A DNA stretch of 64,000 bases from Nitzschia sp. DOCU1 (Eukaryota > Bacillariophyta > Bacillariophyceae > Bacillariales > Bacillariaceae): assembly GCA_951394045.1 (NCBI GenBank), contig OX595985.1, positions 4,898,001 to 4,962,000 of the forward strand, given 5' to 3'. A program made the position numbers and the translations under genes. Position 1 is the stretch's first letter; each line of letters starts with the position of its first letter. Below the pieces are notes generated by a model. The model had not been told where the DNA came from. It made no database searches and saw only the letters and a list, made by a program, of their open reading frames with translations. Below are positions 40,801 through 51,213 of the stretch, in pieces.

Positions 40801-41943
40801 CGCGCCGATATGGATGTCTGGCGTCGTGAGGCGTTGCACCCGAACGGGGAGAAATATTATGAGTATTTACTTGTGTATACTGACGACTTGCTGTGTGTCT
40901 CTCACGATCCAAAGTCAATCCTGAACGCTCTTAATGATCGGTTCCTATTGAAACCAGAGTCAGTGGGAGAGCCAACATCCTATCTAGGAGCCACAATCTC
41001 CAAGTATTGGATTGACGGCGATGCTAATTTTAAATGGGCTATCGGTTCAGAGGAATACGTGAAAGAAGCAATCCGCGTGATCCAATTACGGATCGACGGG
41101 ACCCTGAAGAATAAGGTCAGCTCTGTACTACCGAATGGCTACAGACCAGAGCTGGATTCATCGCCACTACTGAATGACGACGGTGTATCATTTTACATGC
41201 AATGTATTGGAATTTTGCGTTGGATTGTTGAGTTGGGGAGAATTGACATCTGCGGAGAGGTCTCGATGCTGTCGGCGTATAATGCGTGCCCGAGGAAAGG
41301 GCATCTGGATGCGGTGCTACATGTGTTCGCATATTTGAAGTCCCACGATCGATCTAAACTTGTCATGGATGACGCCTACATGGAGTGGGAAGAGTTGCCC
41401 AAATGCGATTGGTCTGAATTCTATCCGTGGGCTAAAGATGAATGGCCGCCGGACGCGCCAAAGCCATTAGGAAAACCAGTGGTAATTACTATGTTCGTCG
41501 ATGCTTCACATGCTGCTAACCTTGTTACTCGACAGTCGCGCACAGGTGTGTTGATTTTCTTGAACAGAGCGCCAATTGTTTGGTACTCAAAGAAACAGAA
41601 CAGTGTTGAAACAAGTTTGTTCGGCTCCGAGTTCATGGCTTTAAAGACCGGAGTTGAGTTGTTGGAAGCGCTACACTACAAGCTGAGAATGATGGGCATC
41701 CCTATCGAGGGCTACGCCAATGTTAGAGTTGACAACATGTCCGTCGTGAAGAATACAAGCGTTCCCGAATCGATGCTGAAGAAGAAGTCGAATTCCATCG
41801 CGTATCACTACGTTCGTTCAAAGGCTGCGGCCGATATCATTCGTATTGGATATGAGTCTACACAATCGAACCTGGCTGATATGCTGACCAAGATTCAAAC
41901 TGGACCGGAGAGAAAGAGATTATGTTCGAAGGTTATGTTTTAG
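37829..41943 (+). pseudogene. pol: Cop-B Pol, frameshifted by a 35-bp tandem duplication
   Basis: Reads as Cop-A Pol through protease (ELDSHADTC), integrase (MYTDTKFG, IIPDSATTL, ARAEDTIREV) and the acidic linker. At 39968-40002 and 40003-40037 a 35-bp unit beginning GAGCGTCATGG is repeated in tandem; 35 is not a multiple of three, so the frame is lost and terminates at 40096. The RT/RNase H part (YTDDLL, FVDASHAAN) stays open in another frame to 41943. The single lesion makes the copy unable to produce RT, yet it might be mobilised in trans by Cop-A proteins. Confidence 0.88.
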
Positions 41944-42098
41944 GTTGATGTCGAAGATGCGTCTGGCTCCGCAGGGTGGCAGTGACCTTTCGCGAGGGAT
42001 CTGTTGGAGTTGAACGTCCATCCGAAGAGGTGGTAACCCTTAGACAAGAGATGACAATGCAATCGGATCATATAGTATCCGAGTAGCATTGAGGGGAC

Positions 42099-42266
42099 CG
42101 TTAATTCCCCGTGATAGTCGCCAAGATTAGGGACTCAGGCGGGACTGGAAATGCCCGCGAGATAAAAGTAAGGTCACAATTTTTCTTTCGTCCAATGTTT
42201 GAATCACCATCCATCGTATCGTGTGTTCATGCCTGAATCATCCGCCACTCCTTGCTAGATTTAATG
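42099..42266 (+). repeat. Cop-B right LTR
   Basis: 168 bp, CGTTAATTCCCC...GATTTAATG, preceded by the polypurine tract TTGAGGGGAC. Differs from its partner by about four substitutions and a 2-bp indel. Confidence 0.85.
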
Positions 42267-42546
42267 GTGGAACATTGATGTGGAAAGTTTCGAAGTTTTG
42301 ATGGGACACTACGGATGAGGATGAATGAAGCACCCTCCAGCTCCTCCTCCATCGATGGTACCAACCCCGATGATGCAACTCAATTTTCAAATTTGAAGAG
42401 GACAACGGCGTAGAGAAAGCAAAGAAGGAGCATTTGTGAAACGAAAGGAAGTAGAATTGTGCAATTGACTACTGCAGCATAGTGGTGAAAGCTATCTTCA
42501 GAGTTGTATAAGTGCATAAAAATAGCTTTGCGCGGGAAAAAATAGC

Positions 42547-42930
42547 TCAGAAAATAGCTCCGGGCGCAGTGGGAGACATCGCGGCAAAAACGATCGCATC
42601 CATCCTAGCACGGAGACTGACAATCCATCTCAACACCTTTGGAATCGACGAACAATGTGGCTGCTTACTCGGAAAAGGAAGCACTGATGCAACCTTCTCT
42701 CTGAAAACAGCACTCCAAACGATGAAAGAGCACAACCTGTCAGCATACGTCCTGTTTGTAGACCTCGTCAAAGCATTTGACTCAGCCAACCGAGAATTAC
42801 TTTGGAAAGTGTTAGCAATTTACGGAATACCAAGCAGAACCATTGATGTCATCAAGAAGCTTCATCAAAATGTGACATACCAAATTAAAGTGGGAGCTGT
42901 CAGGATTGACTCACTGGACTACTTCCAGGG
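42547..42930 (+). pseudogene. LINE reverse-transcriptase fragment
   Basis: An open segment with a non-LTR RT signature: FGIDEQCGCLLGKGSTDATF followed by motif A, YVLFVDLVKAFDSANRELLW (catalytic first Asp), then LAIYGIPSRTIDVIKKL. It ends at DYFQG, where the GVKQGD motif would normally follow, and has neither the second catalytic block nor an endonuclease. The upstream 42271-42546 stretch is noncoding with AAATAGCT repeats. This is a truncated piece of a LINE of another family than LIN-1. Confidence 0.75.
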
Positions 42931-43199
42931 TCGACTGACGTTGCACATCATCCTTCCCCGAGCCTCTCACATCCATCCATCTCCCCAATGACGATAGAGA
43001 TAATGATAGTATAACAACAACAACACAAGGATTTATAGAACATTAGGCACAAGCCAAGTCTATCGCCCCAGAAAGGCAGCGCACAGAAGTTCGACCATCT
43101 ACCCACGTTAATGACGTGTCGAAGTGTAACGCGGACGGAAGACCGCGGGCCGAAGCCCGGGTCTAACATTATGGAAAGTTTCGCAAAGCAGCAGGGCCC
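42931..43199 (-). other. LIN-1 3' untranslated region with a UUCG hairpin
   Basis: Follows the LIN-1 ORF2 stop on the minus strand. At 43158-43147 (minus) GGGC-UUCG-GCCC forms an ultrastable tetraloop hairpin. The far end carries a GTTGTTGTTGTT tract (~43022-43010), a plausible LINE 3' tail. The 17-mer GAGATAATGATAGTATA near 42990-43010 recurs near 55420. Confidence 0.55.
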
Positions 43200-46100
43200 T
43201 CAGGCATCGGGAGCCTGTGGAGGAGGATCAAATGAGCGGACCATGTCCAGCCACTCCTGCTTATACGAAAGCGGAAAATTCAAGAGATTCTGCAGTGTAA
43301 ACCGGAACCAGCGATCAAGTTGGGGTGGGTGGGAGTCATGGAGACGATGATAATCAGCCGTAACTACCGCATCGAGTAGAGCATTTTCATGGGCTAAGGA
43401 AAAGGAGTCGGGAGTCTTGGCGATCTCCATGCGGTGCTTCCAAAGGTCCCAGGCAATCTCCCACTGTTTGGTGATCAGTCGAGTGAGCCACCGCTTGCCG
43501 GTCGTGCGGCGCTGAAGCGACAAATAATACGCGTGTTGGGCCTCTGCCCAGCCATTCGTCCACCACCCAAAAAGCACCGAAGATGAGCCGAATTGGCTTT
43601 GTCGCAGGAACGTTGTTCGGATCGAGTCATTATTGGTGTCAGGTGGCACCCACGGCATTCCCCGAAAAGAGGACTGCAGCAACGTGACGACGCCATGACG
43701 GAGGGTCGGGTGAGTGCTCTGCTTGACCAGCCACAGCTCCAATTGATCCAACCACTTATTCACGAGACTGGAAGCGCCAGTATGTTGGCAGCAAAGGACA
43801 TGACGATGGGTCTCATCGGGTGCCCCGCAGCGGGGGCACGCAGAGGAATTCGAGGGCGACCAAGAGGAAATGACGGATCCCACTGGCAGGCGTCGACATA
43901 GAACTTTCGGAATACGAAGCTGATAATAGAGAGAGAGAGACTGGTAGGCCGCGCGAACGGCAGGAAAATCCAACACTTCCAAGTTTGTATACTTCGTGGT
44001 CCAATAGTGTTCAGCCATGGGATTAAAATAGTAGCGCTCTGCTACCCCGGTTGTCCACTGGGAAACTCGGTTCCCCTGATGCCAAAGACTCCACACGCCT
44101 GGAGACGGTTCGAGCGAGAATGGCGCAGGGCGATGATTTTGCAACAGCCTCCAGTGATCCTTGGCCATAGAGTCCATATCAACGTTTAATCGACCCCATG
44201 CATCCAGATCCACGTAGGCCACGTGATTATCCTGATGACCCTTGACCCAGTGGTCTCGCCAAGTGATGCGAGAGGAGCGTTTGAAAAGAAAAATTTCCCA
44301 CAGTAAGTCCATATCAGCGAATTTAGGGGCAGGTGGCCGATCCAAGAAGGTGTGGGTTAGAGCTTCTTTGCAGTCACACGCGATGGTAATAGAGCCGTTC
44401 GATGGAAAGGAGGGATGTTGCTGGAGGCGGTCCAGGAAGGCAGCCACGCCGTATAGTCCTCCAAGTTCTGCACGATACGGAGTCATAGAATGCGGCAATC
44501 CAGGGGTCATGTGCACAAAGGCCAACCGACGAGGATCCTCGATGGAGGACTTAAAGGCGAAAGCTGCAGTGCCAAATTCATCCTTCAGGGATCCATCAGT
44601 AAGGACTATCGCCGTTCCTGAGAGAATCGCATCTAGAAGATCCTGCAAAGGAAGACTGTCGTCAGTCAAAATAGCCCACCATTCATCTGGGAGAGTAGGG
44701 GGGCAAGGACGATGAGTCACAATCCCAGTATGACGTATAGCAGTAAGCGATCCCTTGGTAGTAGTAGGAATGGCATCACCTGGTAACTCTGAGCAGGTAT
44801 TAAAGCGTTGGAACGTGGGTTGCCGCGTGGCCCCAACTCGCCCTGCTCTTCGGAATTGCTGAAATCGTCCAATGACATCCGGGCAGTAGATACAGTCCCG
44901 ACTAACCGAGTAGAAGGCCGAGCCGTATAAAGCGGGCGCGATCCAATCACCGAGCTGTACCCGCAGTTTCCAGGGGTATTGATCATGATCCCCGACAAAG
45001 CACCGAACCAGGGCTGATTCCCACAGCCGCCAGCAATGTGCGGAAGGTGTGCCTGATTTGGGCCACCGAAGCCGAGCGTGGGTGAGCAGAGGGCGTCTTC
45101 CTGTAGCCAGAGTCTCATCCAAGTGAGTACCAGTCCCGGTGGTGAGGTCAGAGAGTAAGTAGACCCGTAAATAAAGACGGCACAAGTTCAACTGTTTCAA
45201 CTCCACCGGCGAGTAACCATGGTGTTCGAAGGCCTCCATAAGGAATACGTCATTGTCGCGGCCCACCTCCAGATCGGGTAAGCCATCTTGCAATTCAAGC
45301 GATGCGCATGATGCGTACTCCCACATGGCGAAAAATTGGTTCTTCGTAACACAACGAAACCAGCGGGAGTGTGGATATTGCAGAGGACATTTTTGCACGC
45401 CCATCTCAAGCCGCATGGATTGAATGACACTGCGAAGAAGAACCCCAGTGGGATCATCAGATAACGATCCATGACGGAGGCAGTGTTCAATGAACAGATA
45501 GGCTTGATCATGCCAAATTTCAGGGACTCCCACACCCAAATAACTTCGAGGGGCATAGACGACAGCATCAGGCAGTGTGAGAGGTAACTTGCTGGCTTGT
45601 AGCGCAGCATGCTTTAACTTCACTGTGATGGTCCGACATTCCTTGCGGGTAAGATTGGAAGTGCTAAGTTGATAGCGCAAACTTGCCAGTAATCCAGTCT
45701 TGAATGATAGCCATCCTTCAGTAGGAGTGAGTTGGCCAGTTCGAATCTTATCAGCCCACAAATCCACTTTTGTTCGAAGGCTATCCAAAATAGCCCGTTG
45801 GTTCCCATCCATAGCAATGAAGGTACCCAAAGTGCCATCGGGATCGGGCTCCCAGGACTCCTTGCGGGCGAGAGGCTGAGGTAGTTGCCCAGGGTTGCGC
45901 AAATACACTGTGGATGGTGTCTCTGCAATCGACTTATATTCCCACTCTAACGTGCGTGAATTCCATTTAAAATCAATCAAATACCAGTACGATTTCTCCC
46001 CTTCAATCATTCCCCCAGTCGCATGGAGTCCACCACTCCAGAGATCCAGCATCCGTTGCATGTCGGCAGACACCCTCCCCACCGTGAGGGTGGGATCGGC

Positions 46101-48821
46101 TAAGGGAGCGTGTATCGAATCGGCGTCGTCGACGTAGACAAAACAGGACAGAAGGCACTCTTCCTTAGTCAGAGGAGTGAAAACTCGTAGCCCAAAGCCT
46201 GCACGCCGCAGCATTGAAATCAGAGGAATAGTTATCACTAGCCAGATGGCAGGGCCAGCGCCATTTCCCTGTCCAACACCATGTAGCGGGATACGGACAG
46301 CTCCATAGCCACGGGCTCGTTCGCCGAAGGCCGTTCTAACATGATGCTGCAGTTCCTGTAAGGTGCCAAAAATAACATGGCATGCTTCTGCCGATACGCC
46401 CATGCGCTGCATGCAAATAGAGGCAATAGTGTGAATAATGCGATCATAACAGGAACGAGCATCGTTACTGCATAACGCAGCGATACGTCTTTCCTGTCGA
46501 ATGATGTCCAGGGATAGAATCTTATTCAGGGTACAGGTTGTGGCACGCCGACCAGGAACTCCTCCATATGCTTCAGCCGGAAGCAAGCCGAGCTGCCCAG
46601 CCCGTCGGATCATATCTGTAGCAATGCGTTTGTTGCCCATGTTAAACATCGCATCAAACAGAACAATAATGCGCAGTTTTTGGACATGACGGGACGACTT
46701 CTTTTTTGGAATCATGACGTCAGTGGCTTCTCTCCATTGTGTCGGAGTGAAACCAGTCATGAAAGGGATAGACGCCATGGACGCATCAACATCTGCAACC
46801 TCGGAGTGATGAGTGCCAGCAATATAATCACAAAAGAGGGGGCCATATGGGCTGGACCCTGCCCGCATCTTCTTCCAGCCTTTTGTGTGCTCTTCAGTGG
46901 ATGCCACACCCGTGATAAGAGGCAGGGCGGAAATTACGTCAGGCCGTTTTAGCTCCTTAATGAACAGTCGAGTGTAGTGGGAAACATCCTCATGAGGGAC
47001 ATAATCCCCCCGAAGGACAGCCTGAGTAGGCACGCTTGCAGCATTAAATCCAAAGTCCTGCAGGAGGGAGCCCTGAAGGAATGGAGTATGTTCTGCCTGG
47101 GTAAAGCGACGCTGGCCTTCTTGAACGCAGGCATCTTCAATTTCAAGCCGAGAAAGACATTCAACGATAGTCCCGTCTGGCTGAGTAGACTCTAGAGTGC
47201 TGATCGCCATTCTCTCCTGAGGTTTCATGACAGTCTTAATCTTTTTGAAGATGCGGCGAGTACCCGCAGTATTCTGTTGACTGCGTTTCTGAGATTGAAC
47301 GGTGGTGCCGGTAGCTTGGGCTCGTCGTTCATCCAACTTTTCTTCAAACTTTTCCCTGTTTCTATCCCGATTCTTCTTCAGATTCTTCCATGCTTCCACC
47401 GCAGCTTCAGCACGGAGGTTAGCCTCTTCCCTAGAGATGCGAAGAGCATCGAATTCCCGAAGTTGTTGCATCAATCGGCGAATCTTTCGTCCATCGACCC
47501 GTTTGTTACAGCGTCGCAGCTCCACCAATTTCCACAACTTGCGTCGACGATATACTGTTCCCACGTCAGCAGTGAATGCCATTGCACCGGTATAAAATCG
47601 TCGACATTTGCGTTTGGCTCGGCGGCGGATATCAGCCTGAATTGCCTGAAGTTTGTTGTATTGAGCCACATCGGAGACCGAGAACTCCCCAGAGAGAGCT
47701 TTCTTTTCCAAGGAGAAAACTTTTGCAGGTATCTTGTGTTGTTCCATTTGCTCCAGTACATACTTGTTATATTTCTTCATGGCGACAGGGTCCCGAAGTG
47801 GCAAACTGTCTACTGGGCGTTTATCTGGAAGTGGGGTAGGAAACCCAAAAAGGGAATGGACATCGATATCCACCCACAGAAGACGATGATCTGACTCGGC
47901 ATACAACTCTCCAAAACCGGTCATACCAGCAGAACGCACAGTGAGCCCGGGGGATGTCCAGATACCGTCTATAGGAACATCTTTCTTATTTGACATGCAT
48001 GTCGCAACACGAGGAAGCTGGGGGTGGGTGGACTGCATAATGTTGACGAGACCCCACTTGGATGTCCATTCTTGTGGGGCATCGTTAAGATCTTCATTGG
48101 CGTCCATGCCTATCACAATTTGATCACCGGCGGCCACCCATTTATGAACCTGCTGGTCCAAATCTTCGAAGAAGGCAAGACGGGGTTCTCGATAGCCAAG
48201 AGGCTCCGCCACCTTATTGAAATAATGCTCGTGTTGAGAGAAAACAGATGTAATCTTGGCTGAAGTATCTTTTACCGGACGATATGCAGAAATAACGTGA
48301 ACACGAATTCCTTGCTTGCCTTGAAGGAGTACCCATATCCATCGGCCCAATCCTGTAGGATCTTCTCCTTGGTCAATTTTTCGTAACATAGTATTTTCAT
48401 GGAGGAAACAAGCAGTACCGCCAAAAATCACTCTGCGATTGCTGGTAGAGTGGCGATTAGTGGCGGCAATAGTATGAAGATGCGGAAATCTCCGCTGCCA
48501 GCAGAGGGATGGTGGTAGGATGCGATCATGGCAGTTAACTTCTTGGACACCAAAGAAGTCAAAGCGGTAGTCCTGGAAGACGGAAGTAAGAAGTTCCGCT
48601 TTGAAGCTCCTCGGTGCCAATGGGAGGCCCTTGATGTTCTGAAAGGCAAACCGAAATGAGTTCGTGTCTTTGGTCTTGCTAAGTTTTGTGCCCCAGAAAC
48701 CGGCCCCTTTTTCCCGACCCGTTAATGGCGGCGCTCCTCGTCGTCGGGAAGACGAGGAGCGGCGCTTATTTTCAATCTTGTTTGTCGACACTGTCGGCCG
48801 CAGTGTCGACGACATCCCCAT
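43200..48821 (-). CDS. LIN-1 ORF2: endonuclease, reverse transcriptase, RNase H
   Basis: 1873 residues from ATG 48821 (MGMSSTLRPT). Order: APE-type endonuclease (FAFQNIKGLP, FFGVQEVNCHDR, VIGMDANEDLND, AESDHRLLW); RT with SNDARSCYDRI (motif A), GVGQGNGAGPAIW (motif B) and FVYVDDADSI (motif C); RNase H with VLTDGS, YRAELGGL, ACDCKEALT and the late DMDSMAKDH; C-terminal CCHC-type knuckle CPRCGAPDETHRHVLCC. Endonuclease nicks the target and RT primes on it (target-primed reverse transcription); RNase H is found only in some LINE clades (for example I). All catalytic motifs are present and the frame is unbroken, so this copy looks active. It overlaps ORF1 by 50 bp in a different frame. Confidence 0.92.
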   Translation of the reverse strand: MGMSSTLRPTVSTNKIENKRRSSSSRRRGAPPLTGREKGAGFWGTKLSKTKDTNSFRFAFQNIKGLPLAPRSFKAELLTSVFQDYRFDFFGVQEVNCHDRILPPSLCWQRRFPHLHTIAATNRHSTSNRRVIFGGTACFLHENTMLRKIDQGEDPTGLGRWIWVLLQGKQGIRVHVISAYRPVKDTSAKITSVFSQHEHYFNKVAEPLGYREPRLAFFEDLDQQVHKWVAAGDQIVIGMDANEDLNDAPQEWTSKWGLVNIMQSTHPQLPRVATCMSNKKDVPIDGIWTSPGLTVRSAGMTGFGELYAESDHRLLWVDIDVHSLFGFPTPLPDKRPVDSLPLRDPVAMKKYNKYVLEQMEQHKIPAKVFSLEKKALSGEFSVSDVAQYNKLQAIQADIRRRAKRKCRRFYTGAMAFTADVGTVYRRRKLWKLVELRRCNKRVDGRKIRRLMQQLREFDALRISREEANLRAEAAVEAWKNLKKNRDRNREKFEEKLDERRAQATGTTVQSQKRSQQNTAGTRRIFKKIKTVMKPQERMAISTLESTQPDGTIVECLSRLEIEDACVQEGQRRFTQAEHTPFLQGSLLQDFGFNAASVPTQAVLRGDYVPHEDVSHYTRLFIKELKRPDVISALPLITGVASTEEHTKGWKKMRAGSSPYGPLFCDYIAGTHHSEVADVDASMASIPFMTGFTPTQWREATDVMIPKKKSSRHVQKLRIIVLFDAMFNMGNKRIATDMIRRAGQLGLLPAEAYGGVPGRRATTCTLNKILSLDIIRQERRIAALCSNDARSCYDRIIHTIASICMQRMGVSAEACHVIFGTLQELQHHVRTAFGERARGYGAVRIPLHGVGQGNGAGPAIWLVITIPLISMLRRAGFGLRVFTPLTKEECLLSCFVYVDDADSIHAPLADPTLTVGRVSADMQRMLDLWSGGLHATGGMIEGEKSYWYLIDFKWNSRTLEWEYKSIAETPSTVYLRNPGQLPQPLARKESWEPDPDGTLGTFIAMDGNQRAILDSLRTKVDLWADKIRTGQLTPTEGWLSFKTGLLASLRYQLSTSNLTRKECRTITVKLKHAALQASKLPLTLPDAVVYAPRSYLGVGVPEIWHDQAYLFIEHCLRHGSLSDDPTGVLLRSVIQSMRLEMGVQKCPLQYPHSRWFRCVTKNQFFAMWEYASCASLELQDGLPDLEVGRDNDVFLMEAFEHHGYSPVELKQLNLCRLYLRVYLLSDLTTGTGTHLDETLATGRRPLLTHARLRWPKSGTPSAHCWRLWESALVRCFVGDHDQYPWKLRVQLGDWIAPALYGSAFYSVSRDCIYCPDVIGRFQQFRRAGRVGATRQPTFQRFNTCSELPGDAIPTTTKGSLTAIRHTGIVTHRPCPPTLPDEWWAILTDDSLPLQDLLDAILSGTAIVLTDGSLKDEFGTAAFAFKSSIEDPRRLAFVHMTPGLPHSMTPYRAELGGLYGVAAFLDRLQQHPSFPSNGSITIACDCKEALTHTFLDRPPAPKFADMDLLWEIFLFKRSSRITWRDHWVKGHQDNHVAYVDLDAWGRLNVDMDSMAKDHWRLLQNHRPAPFSLEPSPGVWSLWHQGNRVSQWTTGVAERYYFNPMAEHYWTTKYTNLEVLDFPAVRAAYQSLSLYYQLRIPKVLCRRLPVGSVISSWSPSNSSACPRCGAPDETHRHVLCCQHTGASSLVNKWLDQLELWLVKQSTHPTLRHGVVTLLQSSFRGMPWVPPDTNNDSIRTTFLRQSQFGSSSVLFGWWTNGWAEAQHAYYLSLQRRTTGKRWLTRLITKQWEIAWDLWKHRMEIAKTPDSFSLAHENALLDAVVTADYHRLHDSHPPQLDRWFRFTLQNLLNFPLSYKQEWLDMVRSFDPPPQAPDA
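48731..48761 (-). promoter_or_regulatory. Strong stem-loop just after the LIN-1 ORF1 stop
   Basis: Arms GCGCTCCTCGTC (48731-48742) and GACGAGGAGCG (48751-48761) pair over 11 bp with an 8-nt loop. On the coding strand it begins 11 nt after the ORF1 TGA (48774-48772) and inside ORF2. Confidence 0.6.
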
Positions 48822-51213
48822 GGGCCGAGGGAGTAACTGCGCTTGTGGCGCGAGTCAACCTCAAACGAGCTTGTAGATATTCCTGATGCATTGTTTCATA
48901 CATTTTCATTTGTTCGGCTTGTTTCCGAATTAAGTCCTTCATGTCGGCCAGTTCCTTTGCCATTTCCTCTCGCTGAACCCTTGAAGTTTCGGCAGTTTTG
49001 GCTGAGGTTTTAGTTTTAACCGTGGCTTGTGAGACTTCTTCCATATCAACATCAATGATTTCCGCCACCTCCTTGTCTTCGTGGGATAGAGTGCCTTTTG
49101 TGGAGACACTAGCTGCGTCGTCCGTCCCTACCCTGGTGGTAAATGCTGTATCTCCATCGTGTGGGCCATTATACACACTGCCGAGAGAGGCAACGTCTCC
49201 GCCTTTCTTTGCAGAGAGGCTATTGATCAAGCCGCTGGGGGAGTTCTTCTTGGTGGGGAAGCTTGCTGGGGGAGGAGCAGTTTTGGCGACGGTTGTGCCT
49301 CCTGGGCGTTTGGAGGCTTCTTCCTTTTTCCATGCGTCTCCCATACCAAAGTAGTCTTCCTCCACAACGTCCTGAACCTCTTTATCGGCTTCCGAGATTG
49401 TTGTCTTCCGAGCAGGGTCCCAGTTTTGACCTTCAAAGGCCCTGATGCCTTTATTAGTGAACCAACCCACACAGCCTGTGCCCCAACGGTAGGCGCAGTA
49501 TGGAATCATGGTACGCAGCGCCTGCAGAGTTTCTTGATGGTAGGCCTTGGTAGTTATGATAATGGTTTCACTGGGATCGTTCCATGCTTTGTCGATAGAA
49601 TGGATAAGGCGTGCCGTTGGCTGTCCCGAAGGCGTCAAGCTTTTCAAGTACCTATACAGGCTCCAAGGGTCCTTAGATGAGCCCGTGGGCCGCTGTGGGC
49701 TGAGGATGTGGTAACTCGAAATCTTGACGAACCACACATGGACAAGGTATTCTTGTTTGTCCCGCAATTCTCCCATTGCTTCTCTTTGGGTTTCTGTCGC
49801 ATTTTTCCCTGTGTCCGTGCCGAAGCAAGGGACTAGGCGAAGATCCAAGCCGCAAGGCTTCTCCGAGAGTTTCCCGTGTTTTTTGAAGACATTGGCTAAG
49901 ATAGGCTCATAGACAGATGCATATTCTGAGTCGATGTCGATATGCAACGCCATGGGTTGGCGCTCACCCTGTACCCACTTAGGTGAGAACCCACGAGCAT
50001 CTTTGATTGCTCTCCATTGCAGCCCGATTGGGACATAAGCCGGAATCTTTGCCTTGTTGACGATGTCCTTCAAGAGAGAGTCGCTATTAATCCATTTGTG
50101 TGAGGCAAACAACCACCCGACACATGCTGGCTTCATAGCCTGACAAGGGATAGGGTCGCGAGTGAAGTTGATGCCAGAGACCACCGATTCTAATCTGGTT
50201 TTAAATTTACCCAGGTTAGGGAGGCGTTCGCTCAGCTTATCCGGTCTTTGGGTTACGAAACGGAGGCGAATAAATGCCAGACCTTCATCTTGAGCTTTCA
50301 GAGACAGGAATGAGCCATGGATCGCAGTCCAGCTATCGTGATCCTTGGACTCAGGGAGAGAGGAGGATTTCCAATAAAATTTCTGAGCGCCCTCCTTGTT
50401 ACTCCAAGTGGCTAGTCCAAGTTTATCCATACCCTCAATGCTTTGAAGGGCCTTAAAGAGCTGGGTGACTTTATCAGCCAGGAAGGCCTTAGGGTCGTCT
50501 GACGGAGAGATTATCACTTGGGCCCGGTATCGGATGTCCTTTTCGGGATTCACTACGGTCGGGAAAATCGAGATGCCTTCCGGTCCACCTTGGAGGAGCT
50601 CTGCTAGGGTTTTGATGGGTTTATCCGTGGTATTGTCTTGTGAAACTTCAAATTGGTCGGCCAATTTGGTGGGGACAGTCACCATCTCGGGAGATGAAGC
50701 ATCAATGTTGAAGACTTCAGCAGTGCTTGCAAACGATTGTCGCCTTTTGGCCGTTTCAGTTGTCGGAGCCCTTTCCGTATCGTTGGGAGCCGAGACTTTA
50801 GGTGCGGAAACAGCAGCAGCATCGCGTTCTTCTTCGGGACGGTTCTTCTTTTTATTCTGACCTTTTTGAGGTGTTTCGTTCGTTGGTTCGCTTCGCCTTT
50901 TGGGATTGTTAAAAACTGTGTCCATCGTTTGGATCAAATCGTCGGTTTCATCAGTTACAGTCCCATTGTCATTCACAACGTCGGTACGAGCATGAGTTGC
51001 CGACGCCGCGGTACTGTTTGTACTAGGATTTGTACGTGGATTTGTGTCATTGGTGGGAGAAATCAAAAGGAGCTCTCCCGAGCTGGTTTTTCCATCTTTT
51101 GCCCCCGCTTTTGCTTTGGTAGCCTTGGATGAGAGAGCTGAAGTCCTACCGGACCTGCGATGAGAGGAATACTTGCCCATCCCTCGATTGTTGTGAGTCT
51201 TCGCCATGGTCAA
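48772..51213 (-). CDS. LIN-1 ORF1 protein
   Basis: 813 residues from ATG 51213; a second ATG two codons on (gaccATGG) has the better context. The N-terminus is basic and Ser/Thr rich, residues ~100-200 disordered and charged, then a large folded middle (~210-600; SIFPTVVNPEKDIRYRAQV, CVGWLFASHKWINS, IPYCAYRWGTGCVGWF). The C-terminus has a heptad-like segment (REEMAKELADMKDLIRKQ, then EQMKMYETMHQEYLQ), a likely coiled coil for multimerisation. ORF1 proteins of LINEs bind the element RNA. No RRM or zinc knuckle recognised. Position before ORF2 on the same strand, with a 50-bp overlap, supports the call. Confidence 0.85.
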   Translation of the reverse strand: MTMAKTHNNRGMGKYSSHRRSGRTSALSSKATKAKAGAKDGKTSSGELLLISPTNDTNPRTNPSTNSTAASATHARTDVVNDNGTVTDETDDLIQTMDTVFNNPKRRSEPTNETPQKGQNKKKNRPEEERDAAAVSAPKVSAPNDTERAPTTETAKRRQSFASTAEVFNIDASSPEMVTVPTKLADQFEVSQDNTTDKPIKTLAELLQGGPEGISIFPTVVNPEKDIRYRAQVIISPSDDPKAFLADKVTQLFKALQSIEGMDKLGLATWSNKEGAQKFYWKSSSLPESKDHDSWTAIHGSFLSLKAQDEGLAFIRLRFVTQRPDKLSERLPNLGKFKTRLESVVSGINFTRDPIPCQAMKPACVGWLFASHKWINSDSLLKDIVNKAKIPAYVPIGLQWRAIKDARGFSPKWVQGERQPMALHIDIDSEYASVYEPILANVFKKHGKLSEKPCGLDLRLVPCFGTDTGKNATETQREAMGELRDKQEYLVHVWFVKISSYHILSPQRPTGSSKDPWSLYRYLKSLTPSGQPTARLIHSIDKAWNDPSETIIITTKAYHQETLQALRTMIPYCAYRWGTGCVGWFTNKGIRAFEGQNWDPARKTTISEADKEVQDVVEEDYFGMGDAWKKEEASKRPGGTTVAKTAPPPASFPTKKNSPSGLINSLSAKKGGDVASLGSVYNGPHDGDTAFTTRVGTDDAASVSTKGTLSHEDKEVAEIIDVDMEEVSQATVKTKTSAKTAETSRVQREEMAKELADMKDLIRKQAEQMKMYETMHQEYLQARLRLTRATSAVTPSAHGDVVDTAADSVDKQD

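Larger units (their letters stand above)
35679..42266 (+). mobile_element. Cop-B: second copy of the Cop-A family
   Basis: LTRs 35679-35848 and 42099-42266, flanked by GTGG (35675-35678, 42267-42270). Same order and sequence as Cop-A, differing by scattered substitutions, a 33-bp gain in gag and a 35-bp tandem duplication in pol. The LTRs differ from those of Cop-A more than the coding parts do. Confidence 0.93.

Noticed and set aside
42965..43010. Shared 17-mer GAGATAATGATAGTATA as an LTR end linking 43000 and 55420
   Set aside because: Too short and without matching flanks; could be a LINE tail or chance.
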